A stretch of 64,000 bases of DNA. Source: Lysobacteraceae bacterium. Its GTDB lineage: Bacteria > Pseudomonadota > Gammaproteobacteria > Xanthomonadales > Xanthomonadaceae. The position numbers were made by a program, and so were the translations under genes. Position 1 is the stretch's first letter, and each line of letters begins with the position of its first letter. The stretch lies in contig JAGWUF010000002.1 of the NCBI GenBank assembly GCA_028868545.1, positions 62,001-126,000 of the forward strand, in the 5' to 3' direction. Shown piece after piece: positions 1-8,693 of this stretch. A model generated the notes under the pieces. That model was not told where the DNA came from. It made no database searches and saw only the letters and a list, made by a program, of their open reading frames with translations.

Positions 1-492
1 CTTGTCCGGGTGCAGCGCGGCGTAGCACAGCGAGAATGCCCCGCCCTGGCAGATGCCCAGCAGGTTGACCGCCGGCAGGCCATGCGCATTGCACAGATAC
101 TCCATCGCGCCACCGATGAAGCGTTCGATGTAGTCCTCCAGGGTGAGGTAGCGGTCGGAGCGGTCGGGGTAGCCCCAATCGATGATGTAGATGTCCTCGC
201 CGCGCTCCAGCAGGCCCTTGACCAGCGAACGGTTCTCCTGCAGATCGACCATGTAGGGGCGATTGACCAGCGCGTAGGCGATCAGGGTCGGCACCCGCGC
301 CGTGGGCGCATGCGCACCCTTGAAGCGGTACAGCACCACCTTGCCGTCGCGCCAGACTTCCTCGCGCGGGGTGACGCCGAAGTGCACGTCGTCGATGACC
401 TGCAAGGTCTGCATGCCGGCGCTGAGCTTGCGTTGCAACTTGCTGATTTCTTCCGCCAGCGATTCGGGCGTGATGTTCAATGGGCCGTTCAT
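1..492 (-). CDS. phaC: Class III polyhydroxyalkanoate synthase catalytic subunit PhaC (partial, N-terminal 164 aa)
   Basis: PhaC polymerises 3-hydroxyacyl-CoA into polyester on the granule surface, and class III enzymes need PhaE as partner. The visible 164 codons start MNGPLNITPE and reach the lipase-like box GICQGG, with the nucleophile at Cys148. The cysteine in place of serine is diagnostic of PHA synthases. The rest of the alpha/beta-hydrolase fold, including the catalytic Asp and His, lies before base 1. The start codon follows the phaE stop after one base, so the two are translationally coupled in the order phaE-phaC. The class III assignment rests on the phaE partner and on the short N-terminus before the box. 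Confidence 0.93.
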   Translation of the reverse strand, partial: MNGPLNITPESLAEEISKLQRKLSAGMQTLQVIDDVHFGVTPREEVWRDGKVVLYRFKGAHAPTARVPTLIAYALVNRPYMVDLQENRSLVKGLLERGEDIYIIDWGYPDRSDRYLTLEDYIERFIGGAMEYLCNAHGLPAVNLLGICQGGAFSLCYAALHPDK

Positions 493-493
493 T

Positions 494-1594
494 TCAACGC
501 TTCCTTGCCGCAGGCTTGGCGGTCTTCACGGCTGTGCGGGGGACGGCTTTGCCGGCGGTTTTCCTGGCCGCGGGCTTGGCCACTTTCGCGGGTTTTGCGC
601 GCTTGGCTGGTGCGCTTTTGACCGATGCGGCCGGTGCAGGCTTGGCCGGCATTGGCCTGACGGCCGACTTTTTCGCAGGTATCGCACTGACGGATGCGGG
701 TGGAGCGGCGGCAGCCGGTGCTTCGGCAGTGCGCTGCAGACGCCGCAACTGCCGCTCCAGTTCGGCGATCTTGCGATGCGCGCTGTCCAGTTCGGTACGA
801 CCGGGCAGCCCCAGCAGGGTGGCGGTCTGTTCGCCGATGGCCTGCGCCGCGCCACGCAATTGCATTTGTGCGTTGGCCAGTTCGCCGAATGCACGCCGAT
901 ACTCGGTGGTCAGTGCAGCCTGTGCCCAGGCGTCCTCGGCCGCATCCACCCACAGGTCGAACAGGGCGCGCACGCTGCCCAGCTGGCGGCCGGGTTCTTC
1001 GCGCTCGGCCAGTTTCGATTCAAAGATCGCGAACGCCTGTTTCGAAATCTTGGCCAGCAACTGGCCGTAAGCATCCTGTGCGGCCTGCTGGCGCAGCTGT
1101 GCCTTGCCCAGTGCCTGCAGGCGCTCCTGATGTTCGCGAGTGAAGCCGAACGCCGGCACGCTGAGCGATTTCATTGCCTCGTTGCGCATGCCGGCCAGCC
1201 ACGGCGCGGTGGTTTCGCTCCACTGCATGAAATTTTCCAGCCCGGGCCCGCGCATGCCTTCCAGCAGGCCGGCAAACGGATGGCTGTCGCCGAAGGCATC
1301 GCGCCAGGCCGTGGCCACGTCGCTGGCGTTGTGGTCGCGACCTGCAAACTGCGTGGCCACCTGCTGCATCTGCGCCAGCCAATCGCGGCTTTGCCGTTTG
1401 AAGTGCTCCAGCACATGGCCCATGCCGTTCTGCCCGCCGACTTGCGGATTTGCCTGCGGCAGCCAGCCATCCAGCATCCCGCGCAGGCCGTGCATGGCAT
1501 CGCCACCTGCCGCCGGCGCTGCACCCCGCAGTGCGTCTTCCCACACGCCCCAATACTGACGCGCCAGTGCCGTGAAATCGTCGGTTGTCGCCAT
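494..1594 (-). CDS. phaE: Class III PHA synthase accessory subunit PhaE with a histone-like C-terminal tail
   Basis: PhaE forms the active complex with PhaC in class III synthases. The 366-residue protein has the typical alpha-helical body to about residue 290. A tail from about 291 to 366 follows, made almost only of Ala, Pro, Lys and Arg (13 Lys, 6 Arg, no acidic residue after the first few positions), with repeated AKPA and KPAARK units. Such tails are known from the phasins PhaF and PhaM, where they bind DNA and place granules on the nucleoid, so a similar role is possible here (inference). GGAGG lies four bases before the ATG. phaC follows immediately. Confidence 0.9.
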   Translation of the reverse strand: MATTDDFTALARQYWGVWEDALRGAAPAAGGDAMHGLRGMLDGWLPQANPQVGGQNGMGHVLEHFKRQSRDWLAQMQQVATQFAGRDHNASDVATAWRDAFGDSHPFAGLLEGMRGPGLENFMQWSETTAPWLAGMRNEAMKSLSVPAFGFTREHQERLQALGKAQLRQQAAQDAYGQLLAKISKQAFAIFESKLAEREEPGRQLGSVRALFDLWVDAAEDAWAQAALTTEYRRAFGELANAQMQLRGAAQAIGEQTATLLGLPGRTELDSAHRKIAELERQLRRLQRTAEAPAAAAPPASVSAIPAKKSAVRPMPAKPAPAASVKSAPAKRAKPAKVAKPAARKTAGKAVPRTAVKTAKPAARKR

Positions 1595-1663
1595 AAATCC
1601 TCCGCAATTGCTCGAATGCTAGCAATGCCGATGTTGCACCGCCATCACGATGGCGTGTCAAAG

Positions 1664-1706
1664 GGAGCTTGCTCCACTGCGGGGATTCGCAGCCGAGCGA
1701 GCTCGG
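1664..1706. repeat. Twin short hairpins between phaE and the oligomer hydrolase gene
   Basis: Two perfect small palindromes lie 17 bases apart: GGAGC-TT-GCTCC at 1664-1675 and CCGAGC-GA-GCTCGG at 1693-1706. They sit in the 152-base gap between the 3' end of the hydrolase gene (stop at 1747) and the phaE start. The paired-hairpin layout resembles REP-type extragenic repeats. On the minus strand the second hairpin is followed by CTTTG, so weak termination or mRNA 3'-end protection is also possible. Confidence 0.35.
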
Positions 1707-1746
1707 CGCTGCAGGAGCGCATCGATCCGGGGCGTTGCCGTTTTTT

Positions 1747-3534
1747 TCAGCGCGGCATCGCCAGATTTTCCGCGGCCAACGGCTTGCCCATCCGCGGCAC
1801 CGTGGCCACCACCGCGTCGGCGGGCAACGCAGACTTGCCGTCGAGAACGGCATCGACCCGATCCAGCGCCGCGTACACATACGGCAGCAGCGGCAGATAA
1901 GCGGCGGCCATGTGCGGCAAGGCCAGGAAAGCATCGAAATGCTGGGCATTGCGCACCTGCCAGTAGCGCACGTCGCGGCCAGCCGCCTTGGCCATCGCCA
2001 CGTAGGGCGCGCTGGAGAAGGCCTGCGGTACCAGTCCGTCGTCGGTACCGTGGATCACCACCACCGGCAGGCCCTTGCGCGGCAGTGCGGCGCGTGTTTC
2101 AGCAATCCCATTGCGTACCCGCTGCGCATCCGCGCCGGCGCCTGTCCAGAGATTGCGCAGGCATTGCAGGCCGGCAATGCCCAGGTCGGCAAGCGGCTGC
2201 GGGTCGACGATGCCCACGCCCGCGCCGGGCGGAATGCCACTGCCATCGGCGACCCACGCGGCACGCTCCGCATCGGTCGCCGCGCGCGGCTGCAGATCCG
2301 CGCCCAGCGTCGCATAGCGATAGCCGCAGGGATGCGCGTCGTGCGGGTAGCGGCCGTAGGCGGAGGCATAACCCACCGCCACCGCGCGCCACAGGTCGAA
2401 GCCCACGCTGATCGCGCCGGCGCGCAGTGCGGCATCGGTCCAGCCGGCGGCGCGCAGTTTCGCCAGCGCGTCCTTCTGCAACGCGTCCGCGGTCGTGCCG
2501 GACAGCAGGCCGCGCGCGGACAGCGCCGCGCACTTCGCGTCCAGGCCCGGCATCGCCGGAATGCCCAGCTGCGGCAGCGCGCAGGGCATCAGCAGCGCGG
2601 CCTCGGTGGTGTAGTCGTACAGGCTGCGCGCGCCGTGCCCTTCGGCCAGCACGTTGGGCTCGCCGGCCACCACTGCGTCCAGCCACGGCTCGCCGTCTTC
2701 CGCCGCGCGCAGCACCGCACCGCCACCGTTGGAAATGCCGACCGCAATCACGCGGGTGTTTTCGAAGGTGAACGGCGCCTGCTGCGGCAGCTGCGCATCG
2801 AGTGTGGCCAGCGCGAACTGCGCCGCCTGCTTGACGTGGCGCCCCCAGTCGGCCTCCGGGTTGTCCTGCGAATGCGCGTGCTTGTAGGCGATGCCGGAAC
2901 CCACCGCCGGTGCCGGTTTGAACGCCAGCACGGCATCGGCCGGTGCCACCGTGCCGTCTTCGGCGATGCCCTGCCCCGCATCGAGATCGAAGTAATCGGT
3001 GCCCGCGCCCTTGTCGGTATAGGCCACTGCGCAGCCACGCGGCAGGCCCCACGCGCCGGCAACTGCAATTGCGCCGTAGATGCCGCGCGAGCCCGATGAT
3101 GCGGCCACCACCACGCAGCGCTTGTTCGCATCGAAGGCATCCGGCAGCTGCACCAGCACGCGATGCGGCTGGCTTGCACCCGACACCCGCGCGAACGCAC
3201 TGAATTCACGGCCCGGCACGTTCGCCATGCTGCCGTACAACGTGCCGTAACCGCCACCGGGCGAAAGATCGGCAATGCCGCGCCAGTTGCTCCACAACGC
3301 ACGTTTGCGCAGTTCGGCCGGGCTCGGATGCGCGACGTCGGCGAAACCCGGCGGCAGCATCGACTGCAGGCCGGCAAGGCCCTGCCCGCCGGTGAGCAGG
3401 TCATCCTGCCCGCGATGTTCGGTGACGCGCGGCTGGCTGAACATGGCGGAAGTTCCTTTCGTGGCGGGCGCGGTGGCGCAGGCGGCCAGCAAGGCGGTGG
3501 CGGCCAGCAAGGCGCAATGACGGAGTGTGCTCAT
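1747..3534 (-). CDS. D-(-)-3-hydroxybutyrate oligomer hydrolase, predicted lipoprotein
   Basis: This family (3HBOH) hydrolyses short 3-hydroxybutyrate oligomers released by PHB depolymerases to monomers. The 595-residue protein opens with a hydrophobic signal and lipobox LAAC (lipidated Cys19), so it should be anchored outside the inner membrane. The nucleophile elbow GISNGG places the catalytic serine at 268. A late IHGTDDG and a NAQHFD segment are likely to carry the acid and histidine. The reading frame stays open upstream, but the start is set by the signal peptide and by TATGGT exactly 6 bases before the ATG, with no ribosome-binding site, suggesting a leaderless mRNA. It is transcribed away from the hydroxybutyrate dehydrogenase gene. 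Confidence 0.88.
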   Translation of the reverse strand: MSTLRHCALLAATALLAACATAPATKGTSAMFSQPRVTEHRGQDDLLTGGQGLAGLQSMLPPGFADVAHPSPAELRKRALWSNWRGIADLSPGGGYGTLYGSMANVPGREFSAFARVSGASQPHRVLVQLPDAFDANKRCVVVAASSGSRGIYGAIAVAGAWGLPRGCAVAYTDKGAGTDYFDLDAGQGIAEDGTVAPADAVLAFKPAPAVGSGIAYKHAHSQDNPEADWGRHVKQAAQFALATLDAQLPQQAPFTFENTRVIAVGISNGGGAVLRAAEDGEPWLDAVVAGEPNVLAEGHGARSLYDYTTEAALLMPCALPQLGIPAMPGLDAKCAALSARGLLSGTTADALQKDALAKLRAAGWTDAALRAGAISVGFDLWRAVAVGYASAYGRYPHDAHPCGYRYATLGADLQPRAATDAERAAWVADGSGIPPGAGVGIVDPQPLADLGIAGLQCLRNLWTGAGADAQRVRNGIAETRAALPRKGLPVVVIHGTDDGLVPQAFSSAPYVAMAKAAGRDVRYWQVRNAQHFDAFLALPHMAAAYLPLLPYVYAALDRVDAVLDGKSALPADAVVATVPRMGKPLAAENLAMPR

Positions 3535-3540
3535 GCGCCG

Positions 3541-3546
3541 ACCATA
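3541..3546 (-). promoter_or_regulatory. -10 box for a leaderless transcript of the oligomer hydrolase gene
   Basis: TATGGT on the minus strand ends 6 bases before the ATG at 3534, placing transcription initiation at or next to the start codon. No Shine-Dalgarno sequence lies in between and no convincing -35 box is visible. Confidence 0.45.
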
Positions 3547-3648
3547 GCGCGCGCACCGGCACGGCGCATCGTACCTTCGTCCCACCCCGCCAGCGCGCGA
3601 TCCTGCTAGCGTATGAAGCCCCCATTGTTCGCAAAGACAGGTTGCACC

Positions 3649-4458
3649 ATGAGCGACATGTTCCTGCAAGGCCGCACCGCGCTGGTGACCGGCAGCACCT
3701 CCGGCATTGGCCTTGCCATCGCCAAGGGCCTTGCCGCCGCCGGCGCGAAGGTGGCGATCAACGGCCTGGGCACGCCCGAGCAGATCGCTTCCGCGATCGC
3801 CGATGTGGATGCCGCGGGCAACGGCGGCACGACGCACTTCGGTGCCGACCTGCGCGACCCCGCCGCCATCGAGGCGATGATGGCCGAGCTTGCCGGCTGG
3901 TCGAACGGCGGCATCGACATCCTGGTCAACAACGCCGGCATCCAGCACGCGGTGCCGCTGCACGAAATGCCGGTGGCGAAGTGGAACGACATCATCGCCA
4001 TCAACCTGTCCTCGGCCTTCCACACCATGCGCACGGCGCTGCCGGCGATGGCGGGTCGTGGCTTCGGGCGCGTGGTCAATATCGCCTCGGTGCACGGTCT
4101 GGTGGCGTCGAAAGACAAGGCGCCCTACGTGGCCAGCAAGCATGGCCTCGTCGGGCTGTCCAAAGTCGCGGCGCTGGAATACGCCGCGCAGGGCAGCCGC
4201 GATTCGGGCGGCGTCACCGTCAACTGCATCTGCCCAGGCTGGGTGGAAACCCCGCTGATCGAGCCGCAGATCGAAGCGCGCATGCACGGCGGCAGCCGCG
4301 ACGACGGCGTGCGTGCACTGCTGGCGGAAAAACAACCCAGCCTGCGCATGACCCTGCCCGCCGAGATTGCCGCGCTGGCGGTGTTCCTGTGCCGGCGCGA
4401 AGCCCACAACATCACCGGTGCCGCGCTGCCGGTGGACGGTGGCTGGTCTACCCAGTAA
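3649..4458 (+). CDS. bdhA: D-3-hydroxybutyrate dehydrogenase
   Basis: An NAD-dependent short-chain dehydrogenase that interconverts 3-hydroxybutyrate and acetoacetate. The 269-residue protein has the cofactor motif TGSTSGIG (residues 14-21), the NNAG segment (94-97), Ser147, Tyr160 and Lys164 of the catalytic set, and ends in DGGW-STQ. The H-x-x-x-P-x-x-K-W pattern and the context of phaC/E and the oligomer hydrolase favour hydroxybutyrate over other substrates. An in-frame ATG at 3613 would add 12 residues not typical of the family, so the start at 3649 (MSDMF) is preferred. The response-regulator gene begins 3 bases after the stop, so the two are probably co-transcribed. Confidence 0.9.
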   Translation: MSDMFLQGRTALVTGSTSGIGLAIAKGLAAAGAKVAINGLGTPEQIASAIADVDAAGNGGTTHFGADLRDPAAIEAMMAELAGWSNGGIDILVNNAGIQHAVPLHEMPVAKWNDIIAINLSSAFHTMRTALPAMAGRGFGRVVNIASVHGLVASKDKAPYVASKHGLVGLSKVAALEYAAQGSRDSGGVTVNCICPGWVETPLIEPQIEARMHGGSRDDGVRALLAEKQPSLRMTLPAEIAALAVFLCRREAHNITGAALPVDGGWSTQ

Positions 4459-4461
4459 GCC

Positions 4462-5127
4462 ATGTCATCGCTACTCATCGCCGATGATCACCCGCTGTTC
4501 CGCGCCGCCCTACGGCAGGCTGCGCGCGATGCACTGGGCGAGGTGGAATTGTTCGAAGCCGGCACGCTGGATGCCGTGCTGGCCTTACTGGACGCGCAGC
4601 CGCAGGTGGATCTGGTGCTGCTGGATCTGCACATGCCCGGCAACCACGGGTTGGCAGGCCTGGCGGCGATCCGCGCGCAGTTCCCGGGCGTGGCGGTGAT
4701 CGTGGTGTCGGCCAATGACGATCCGCGCGTGGTGCGGCGCGCGCTGGATCACGGTGCCGCCGGCTACCTGCCAAAGAGCGCAGGCCTGGACGATCTGCGC
4801 GATGCCATCCGCCGCGTGCTGGCCTGCGAAACCTGGCTGCCGCCGGCCCTGCGCGCCAGCGTGGCGCGGGCACAGAGCGCGCCGCAGGATGCGGATCTGG
4901 CGGCGCGCCTGGCAAGTCTGTCGCCCCAGCAGTTCCGGGTGTTGGCACTGGTCGCCGAAGGCCTGCTCAACAAGCAGATCGCCGACCGCCTGGACGTGCA
5001 GGAACGCACCGTGAAAGCACATCTGACTGCCATCTTCGAACGTCTTGGCGTGCGCAACCGCACCCAGGCCAGCGTGGTGCTGCGCGAGCTGGAATTGCGC
5101 GACCCGGCGCGCCAGGTCCAGCATTGA
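4462..5127 (+). CDS. NarL/LuxR-family response regulator, CrbR/ErdR-like
   Basis: A 221-residue two-component regulator. The receiver domain has the acidic pair at Asp8-Asp9, phospho-acceptor Asp55 in LLDLHMPG and Lys105. The C-terminal helix-turn-helix (about 150-205) carries the LuxR pattern ERTVKAHL. It begins 3 bases after bdhA and is convergent with the hybrid kinase gene at 5250-8597, which has the architecture of CrbS/MxtR. In Vibrio and Pseudomonas such kinases act with LuxR-type CrbR/ErdR to switch on acetate assimilation. The pairing here is inferred from proximity and architecture. Control of bdhA or PHB genes is possible but not shown. Confidence 0.82.
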   Translation: MSSLLIADDHPLFRAALRQAARDALGEVELFEAGTLDAVLALLDAQPQVDLVLLDLHMPGNHGLAGLAAIRAQFPGVAVIVVSANDDPRVVRRALDHGAAGYLPKSAGLDDLRDAIRRVLACETWLPPALRASVARAQSAPQDADLAARLASLSPQQFRVLALVAEGLLNKQIADRLDVQERTVKAHLTAIFERLGVRNRTQASVVLRELELRDPARQVQH

Positions 5128-5196
5128 GTCAATTCCGGATTGGCGAATTTTTCGCCACGATCATCGGCAGCCGCATCGGGAAACGGGCTCGGCACG

Positions 5197-5243
5197 TTAT
5201 CCACATGCTTGTTCCTGTCTTCATCCACAGGCGTTGTGGACAA
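5197..5243. promoter_or_regulatory. Cluster of three DnaA-box-like 9-mers between two convergent genes
   Basis: TTATCCACA (5197-5205) matches the DnaA-box consensus exactly. TCATCCACA (5221-5229) and, inverted, TTGTCCACA (5243-5235) each differ by one base. The last two also form a small stem, TCCACA/TGTGGA, around GGCGT. An additional hairpin, TGGCGAA-TTT-TTCGCCA, lies just upstream. The site sits between the stops of the response regulator and the hybrid kinase genes. Function is unproven; it could be a DnaA-binding site or simply a convergent-gene terminator. Confidence 0.4.
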
Positions 5244-5249
5244 CCCGCC

Positions 5250-8200
5250 TCAACCGGCGCTGCGTGCCGCCAGCAAGCGATCCATGACCGATTTCAATGC
5301 CAGCGGGCGCAACGGCTTCATCAACAGCGGCAACCCCGCTTCCTGTGCCGCGGCACGCACGACGCCGGTCTGATCCGCGCTGAGAATCAGGCAGGGCGCC
5401 GCCTCGAACTGCGCACCCAAACGGGCATGCAGCGCCACGCCGTCATCGCCATCGTCGAGATGGAAATCGAACACCCACAGATCGAATGACGCCTGCAGCA
5501 GTGCGTGTCGGGCACCATCGGAATCCTGCGCGGTTTCGACGTGGCAACCCCACTCCCGCAGCACTGCCGCCACGGCATCGCGCGCCAATGGCTCGTTGTC
5601 CACCACCAGCACGCGACGACCGGTGATCGCGCGGGGTTCCGGACGGCGCATCTGCGCGGCCTGCGTGTGCGGAACCGCGATCGAGAAACAGCTGCCAAGC
5701 CCGGGCGTGCTGCGCAGCTGCACTTGCGTCCCCAGCAGGTCGGCGATGCGTTTGCTGATCGACAATCCCAGCCCGAGGCCCTGCCCCGGCGCCCCATCAC
5801 CGCGACGGAATTCCTCGAAAATGGCGGCCTGCTGATCCTGTGCGATGCCGCTGCCGGTGTCATGCACTTCGATGTGCAGTTGTCCGGCCCGATGCCGCAC
5901 GCCCAGCAGGACGCTGCCTTTCGCGGTGTAGCGCAAGGCATTGGCAAGGAAGTTCTGCAGCACGCGCCGCAGCAATTGCGGATCAGTGTGCACCCACGCG
6001 CGGGTGGGGACGAACCGCAGCTGCAGGTCGCGTTCGCGGACAAGCACCCGAAACTGATCCACCAGCGGCTCCAGCACGTCCTCCAGCGGGAAAGCCCGGG
6101 TTTCCGGTACCAGACCGCCGGCCTCCAACCGCGACATGTCGAGCAAGGTGCCCAGCAGGTCGGTGGTGGAATCCAGCGCACCGCCCACCTGTCGCGCCAG
6201 TTCGCGCTGTTCGCCGTCCCCGCGCTGCTGCAAGGTGCCCACCAGCAGATGCGCGGCGTGCAGCGGCTGCATCAAGTCATGGCCGATCGCGGCCAGAAAG
6301 CGGCTCTTGGCATCGTTGGCATGTTCGGCCTCGCGTTTTGCCGCCTCCAGCAATGCAGTGCGCTCGACCACGCGTTGTTCCAGCGTTTCGTTGCTGCGCT
6401 TGAGCTGGTTCTCGGCCAGGCGGAAGGCGGTGACGTCGGTGAAGGTGGCCACGAAGCCGCCACCCGGCATCGGGTTGCCTCGAATCTCGATGATGCTGCC
6501 ATCGGGGAAAATGCGTTCCGACAGATGCGATGTGCCGGCCCGCATGTGCTCCAGCCGGCGTTGCAGGGCGTCGTGCTCGCGGGCGATGCCGGCCACCTCG
6601 CGCAGCGCCCACGCCGAGGCATCGGCAATCGGCATGCCCACCCGCAACATGCCCGCGGGGAACCCGAAGATTTCGGCATAGCGCTTGTTCCACGCCACCA
6701 ACTGCAACTGCGCATCCACCACGCTGATGCCCTGGCTCATGTTCTCCAGCGCCGCCTCCAGCACGCGCTGGTTGAAGCGCAGATCCTCGCTGGCTTCCCC
6801 CACGATGTTGGCCACGGTGTCCAGATCGACACCCGAGGCATCCCGGCGTGCCGCATCCAGCAACAAGCGCGCCGACGCGCTGCCCAGCACGGCCGCCAGC
6901 TCGTGCTCCAGCCGTGCTTCCAGTTGCGCAGGCACCGGCCCCGCAAGCGGCGCGCCCTGCAACAGCTCATCCACGCGGACAGCGGGCAGGAAGCGACGCC
7001 CGGCCATCCGCAAGGTATGGGTATCGCATGTGCGCGCCTGCGCATGCGCAGGCGAGCCGCGCAGGCTGGCGGCAATCAGGGTGGCCGCAGTGCCCACGAA
7101 CAGGCTGACGCCCACCGCACGGCCCAGCCGGCTCCACCCGGTCAGGCCGAACATGCCTTCGGGGGCCAGCCAACTCTGCCCGAACGGCCCTGCATGCAGC
7201 CAATCCGGCTGCAAACCCAGCGCCGACGCCAGCAAGGGCACCAGCATCACCCAGCACCAGGCGGCAAACCCGGCCAGCACGCCCGCCGTTGCCGCATTGC
7301 CGGGTGTCTGCGGCCGCCAGATGGCAAAGGCCAAGGCCGGCATCAAGGTGGCCAGTGCGGAAAACGACACCGCACCGACATCCGCCAGCACCGCACTGCC
7401 GCTGACCAACCGGCCATAAGCCCAGCCCAGCAGCATGAGCGCGATGATGCCCACGCGCCGGAGCAGCAGCAATTCGCCACTGTGATCGCCGGCCTGGCTG
7501 CGTGCCCAGGCCCCGCGCAACAAGCCGGGGGCAAACCAGTGGTTGCCGATCATCAGGCTCAGGGTGAGGGTGCTGACGATCACCATGCCGGTGGCCGCGC
7601 TCAATCCCCCCAGGAACACCAGCAGGGCCATGCCGGCATTGTTCTGCGACAACGGCAATGCCAGCGCGTACATGTCGGTGGGCACCTTGTCTGCCAGCAA
7701 CACGGCACCGGCACGGGCCAGGGGCAAGGTGGGCAGCGCGATCAGCAACAGATACAGCGGGAATTGCCAACGCGCCGTGCGCAAATCGCGCTCGTCCCGG
7801 CACTCCACCACGCCGACGTGGAACTGGTGCGGCATCAAGAACATCGCCAATGCACCCAGCAGCACCAGCGGCATGAAGCCGCCCGCGGACGAGGCCGGCG
7901 GCGGTGCCGGCAGGTGCGGCAAATCCCCCATCACTCGCCACACGAACATGCCCAGCACCAGCATCGCACCGAGCTTGAACAGGGATTCGAACGCCAGCGC
8001 CAGCACCAGCCCGCGGTTGTGTTCGGCGGCACTGACCCGCCGCGTGCCGAACAACATCGCGAACAACGCCATCGCCAGCGCCACGTACAAGGCCCCGTCG
8101 CGCCAGACCGGCGGCGGACCATCACTGGCGGCACGTATGCCGGTGGTGAGGGTGGCAAAACTCATGGTGATCGCCTGCAATTGCAGCGCGATGTAGGGAA

Positions 8201-8597
8201 TCAGGCCCAGTACCAGCACCAGCGTCACCGTGGCGGCAAGCCAGGCATCCTTGCCCAGGCGGGTGGCGATGAAGTCGGCCAGCGATGTGGCATTGGTCTG
8301 GTGTGCCAGCCGCACCAGGCGCAGCAGGAACCAGATCGCCAGCGCATAACACAGGATTGCGCCGATGAAGGTGGGCGGCAGCGGCCAGCCGTAGCGCGCC
8401 GCCTGGGTGACGGTGCCGTAGAACGTCCACGAGGTGCAGTGCACCGCCAGCGACAGCGCATACACATGCCGCCAGTGTTTCGAAAATGCCGCCGGGTGGC
8501 GCTCGGCATACAAGCCGGTACCGAACAGCAGGCCCAGCCACAGCAGCGCGGCCACGACCACGGCCACCACGCTCAGCATGGGGCCGCCGTCAGGCAT
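5250..8597 (-). CDS. Hybrid sensor histidine kinase with SLC5 transporter-like sensor (CrbS/MxtR-like)
   Basis: An 1115-residue membrane kinase. Residues about 8-510 form a sodium:solute-symporter-like module with roughly 13 hydrophobic segments. Next come a short linker with the look of a STAC domain (about 535-595), a PAS domain (about 610-730), a coiled segment, the dimerisation domain with phospho-acceptor His773 (AIGHDLMQPL), an ATPase domain with GxG boxes (about 860-990), and a receiver with Asp1044 and Lys1094. This order matches CrbS/MxtR, which controls acetyl-CoA synthetase in other proteobacteria and signals acetate state. An alternative ATG lies six codons later. The partner is probably the LuxR-type regulator encoded convergently at 4462-5127. 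Confidence 0.85.
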   Translation of the reverse strand: MPDGGPMLSVVAVVVAALLWLGLLFGTGLYAERHPAAFSKHWRHVYALSLAVHCTSWTFYGTVTQAARYGWPLPPTFIGAILCYALAIWFLLRLVRLAHQTNATSLADFIATRLGKDAWLAATVTLVLVLGLIPYIALQLQAITMSFATLTTGIRAASDGPPPVWRDGALYVALAMALFAMLFGTRRVSAAEHNRGLVLALAFESLFKLGAMLVLGMFVWRVMGDLPHLPAPPPASSAGGFMPLVLLGALAMFLMPHQFHVGVVECRDERDLRTARWQFPLYLLLIALPTLPLARAGAVLLADKVPTDMYALALPLSQNNAGMALLVFLGGLSAATGMVIVSTLTLSLMIGNHWFAPGLLRGAWARSQAGDHSGELLLLRRVGIIALMLLGWAYGRLVSGSAVLADVGAVSFSALATLMPALAFAIWRPQTPGNAATAGVLAGFAAWCWVMLVPLLASALGLQPDWLHAGPFGQSWLAPEGMFGLTGWSRLGRAVGVSLFVGTAATLIAASLRGSPAHAQARTCDTHTLRMAGRRFLPAVRVDELLQGAPLAGPVPAQLEARLEHELAAVLGSASARLLLDAARRDASGVDLDTVANIVGEASEDLRFNQRVLEAALENMSQGISVVDAQLQLVAWNKRYAEIFGFPAGMLRVGMPIADASAWALREVAGIAREHDALQRRLEHMRAGTSHLSERIFPDGSIIEIRGNPMPGGGFVATFTDVTAFRLAENQLKRSNETLEQRVVERTALLEAAKREAEHANDAKSRFLAAIGHDLMQPLHAAHLLVGTLQQRGDGEQRELARQVGGALDSTTDLLGTLLDMSRLEAGGLVPETRAFPLEDVLEPLVDQFRVLVRERDLQLRFVPTRAWVHTDPQLLRRVLQNFLANALRYTAKGSVLLGVRHRAGQLHIEVHDTGSGIAQDQQAAIFEEFRRGDGAPGQGLGLGLSISKRIADLLGTQVQLRSTPGLGSCFSIAVPHTQAAQMRRPEPRAITGRRVLVVDNEPLARDAVAAVLREWGCHVETAQDSDGARHALLQASFDLWVFDFHLDDGDDGVALHARLGAQFEAAPCLILSADQTGVVRAAAQEAGLPLLMKPLRPLALKSVMDRLLAARSAG

Positions 8598-8640
8598 GGG
8601 AACGGGTTTGCATCATGTCCGCGCATTCCGGCGAGGATAA

Positions 8641-8670
8641 CGCGACGGCGAGCCGAAGCCCGCCGTCGCG
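8641..8670 (-). terminator. Perfect 10-bp hairpin downstream of the TonB-dependent receptor gene
   Basis: CGCGACGGCG (8641-8650) and its exact complement (8661-8670) flank a 10-base loop, 23 bases past the receptor stop codon. The following minus-strand bases begin TTATCC, so the U-tract is weak. It probably marks the transcript end before the kinase gene. Confidence 0.5.
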
Positions 8671-8693
8671 AGGGTGCCGCAGGTTGCCACAGC

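Noticed and set aside
5250-8597. Reading the first half of this protein as a sodium/proline transporter gene
   Set aside because: The symporter-like segment is fused in frame to PAS, kinase, ATPase and receiver domains, so it is a sensor module of a hybrid kinase.
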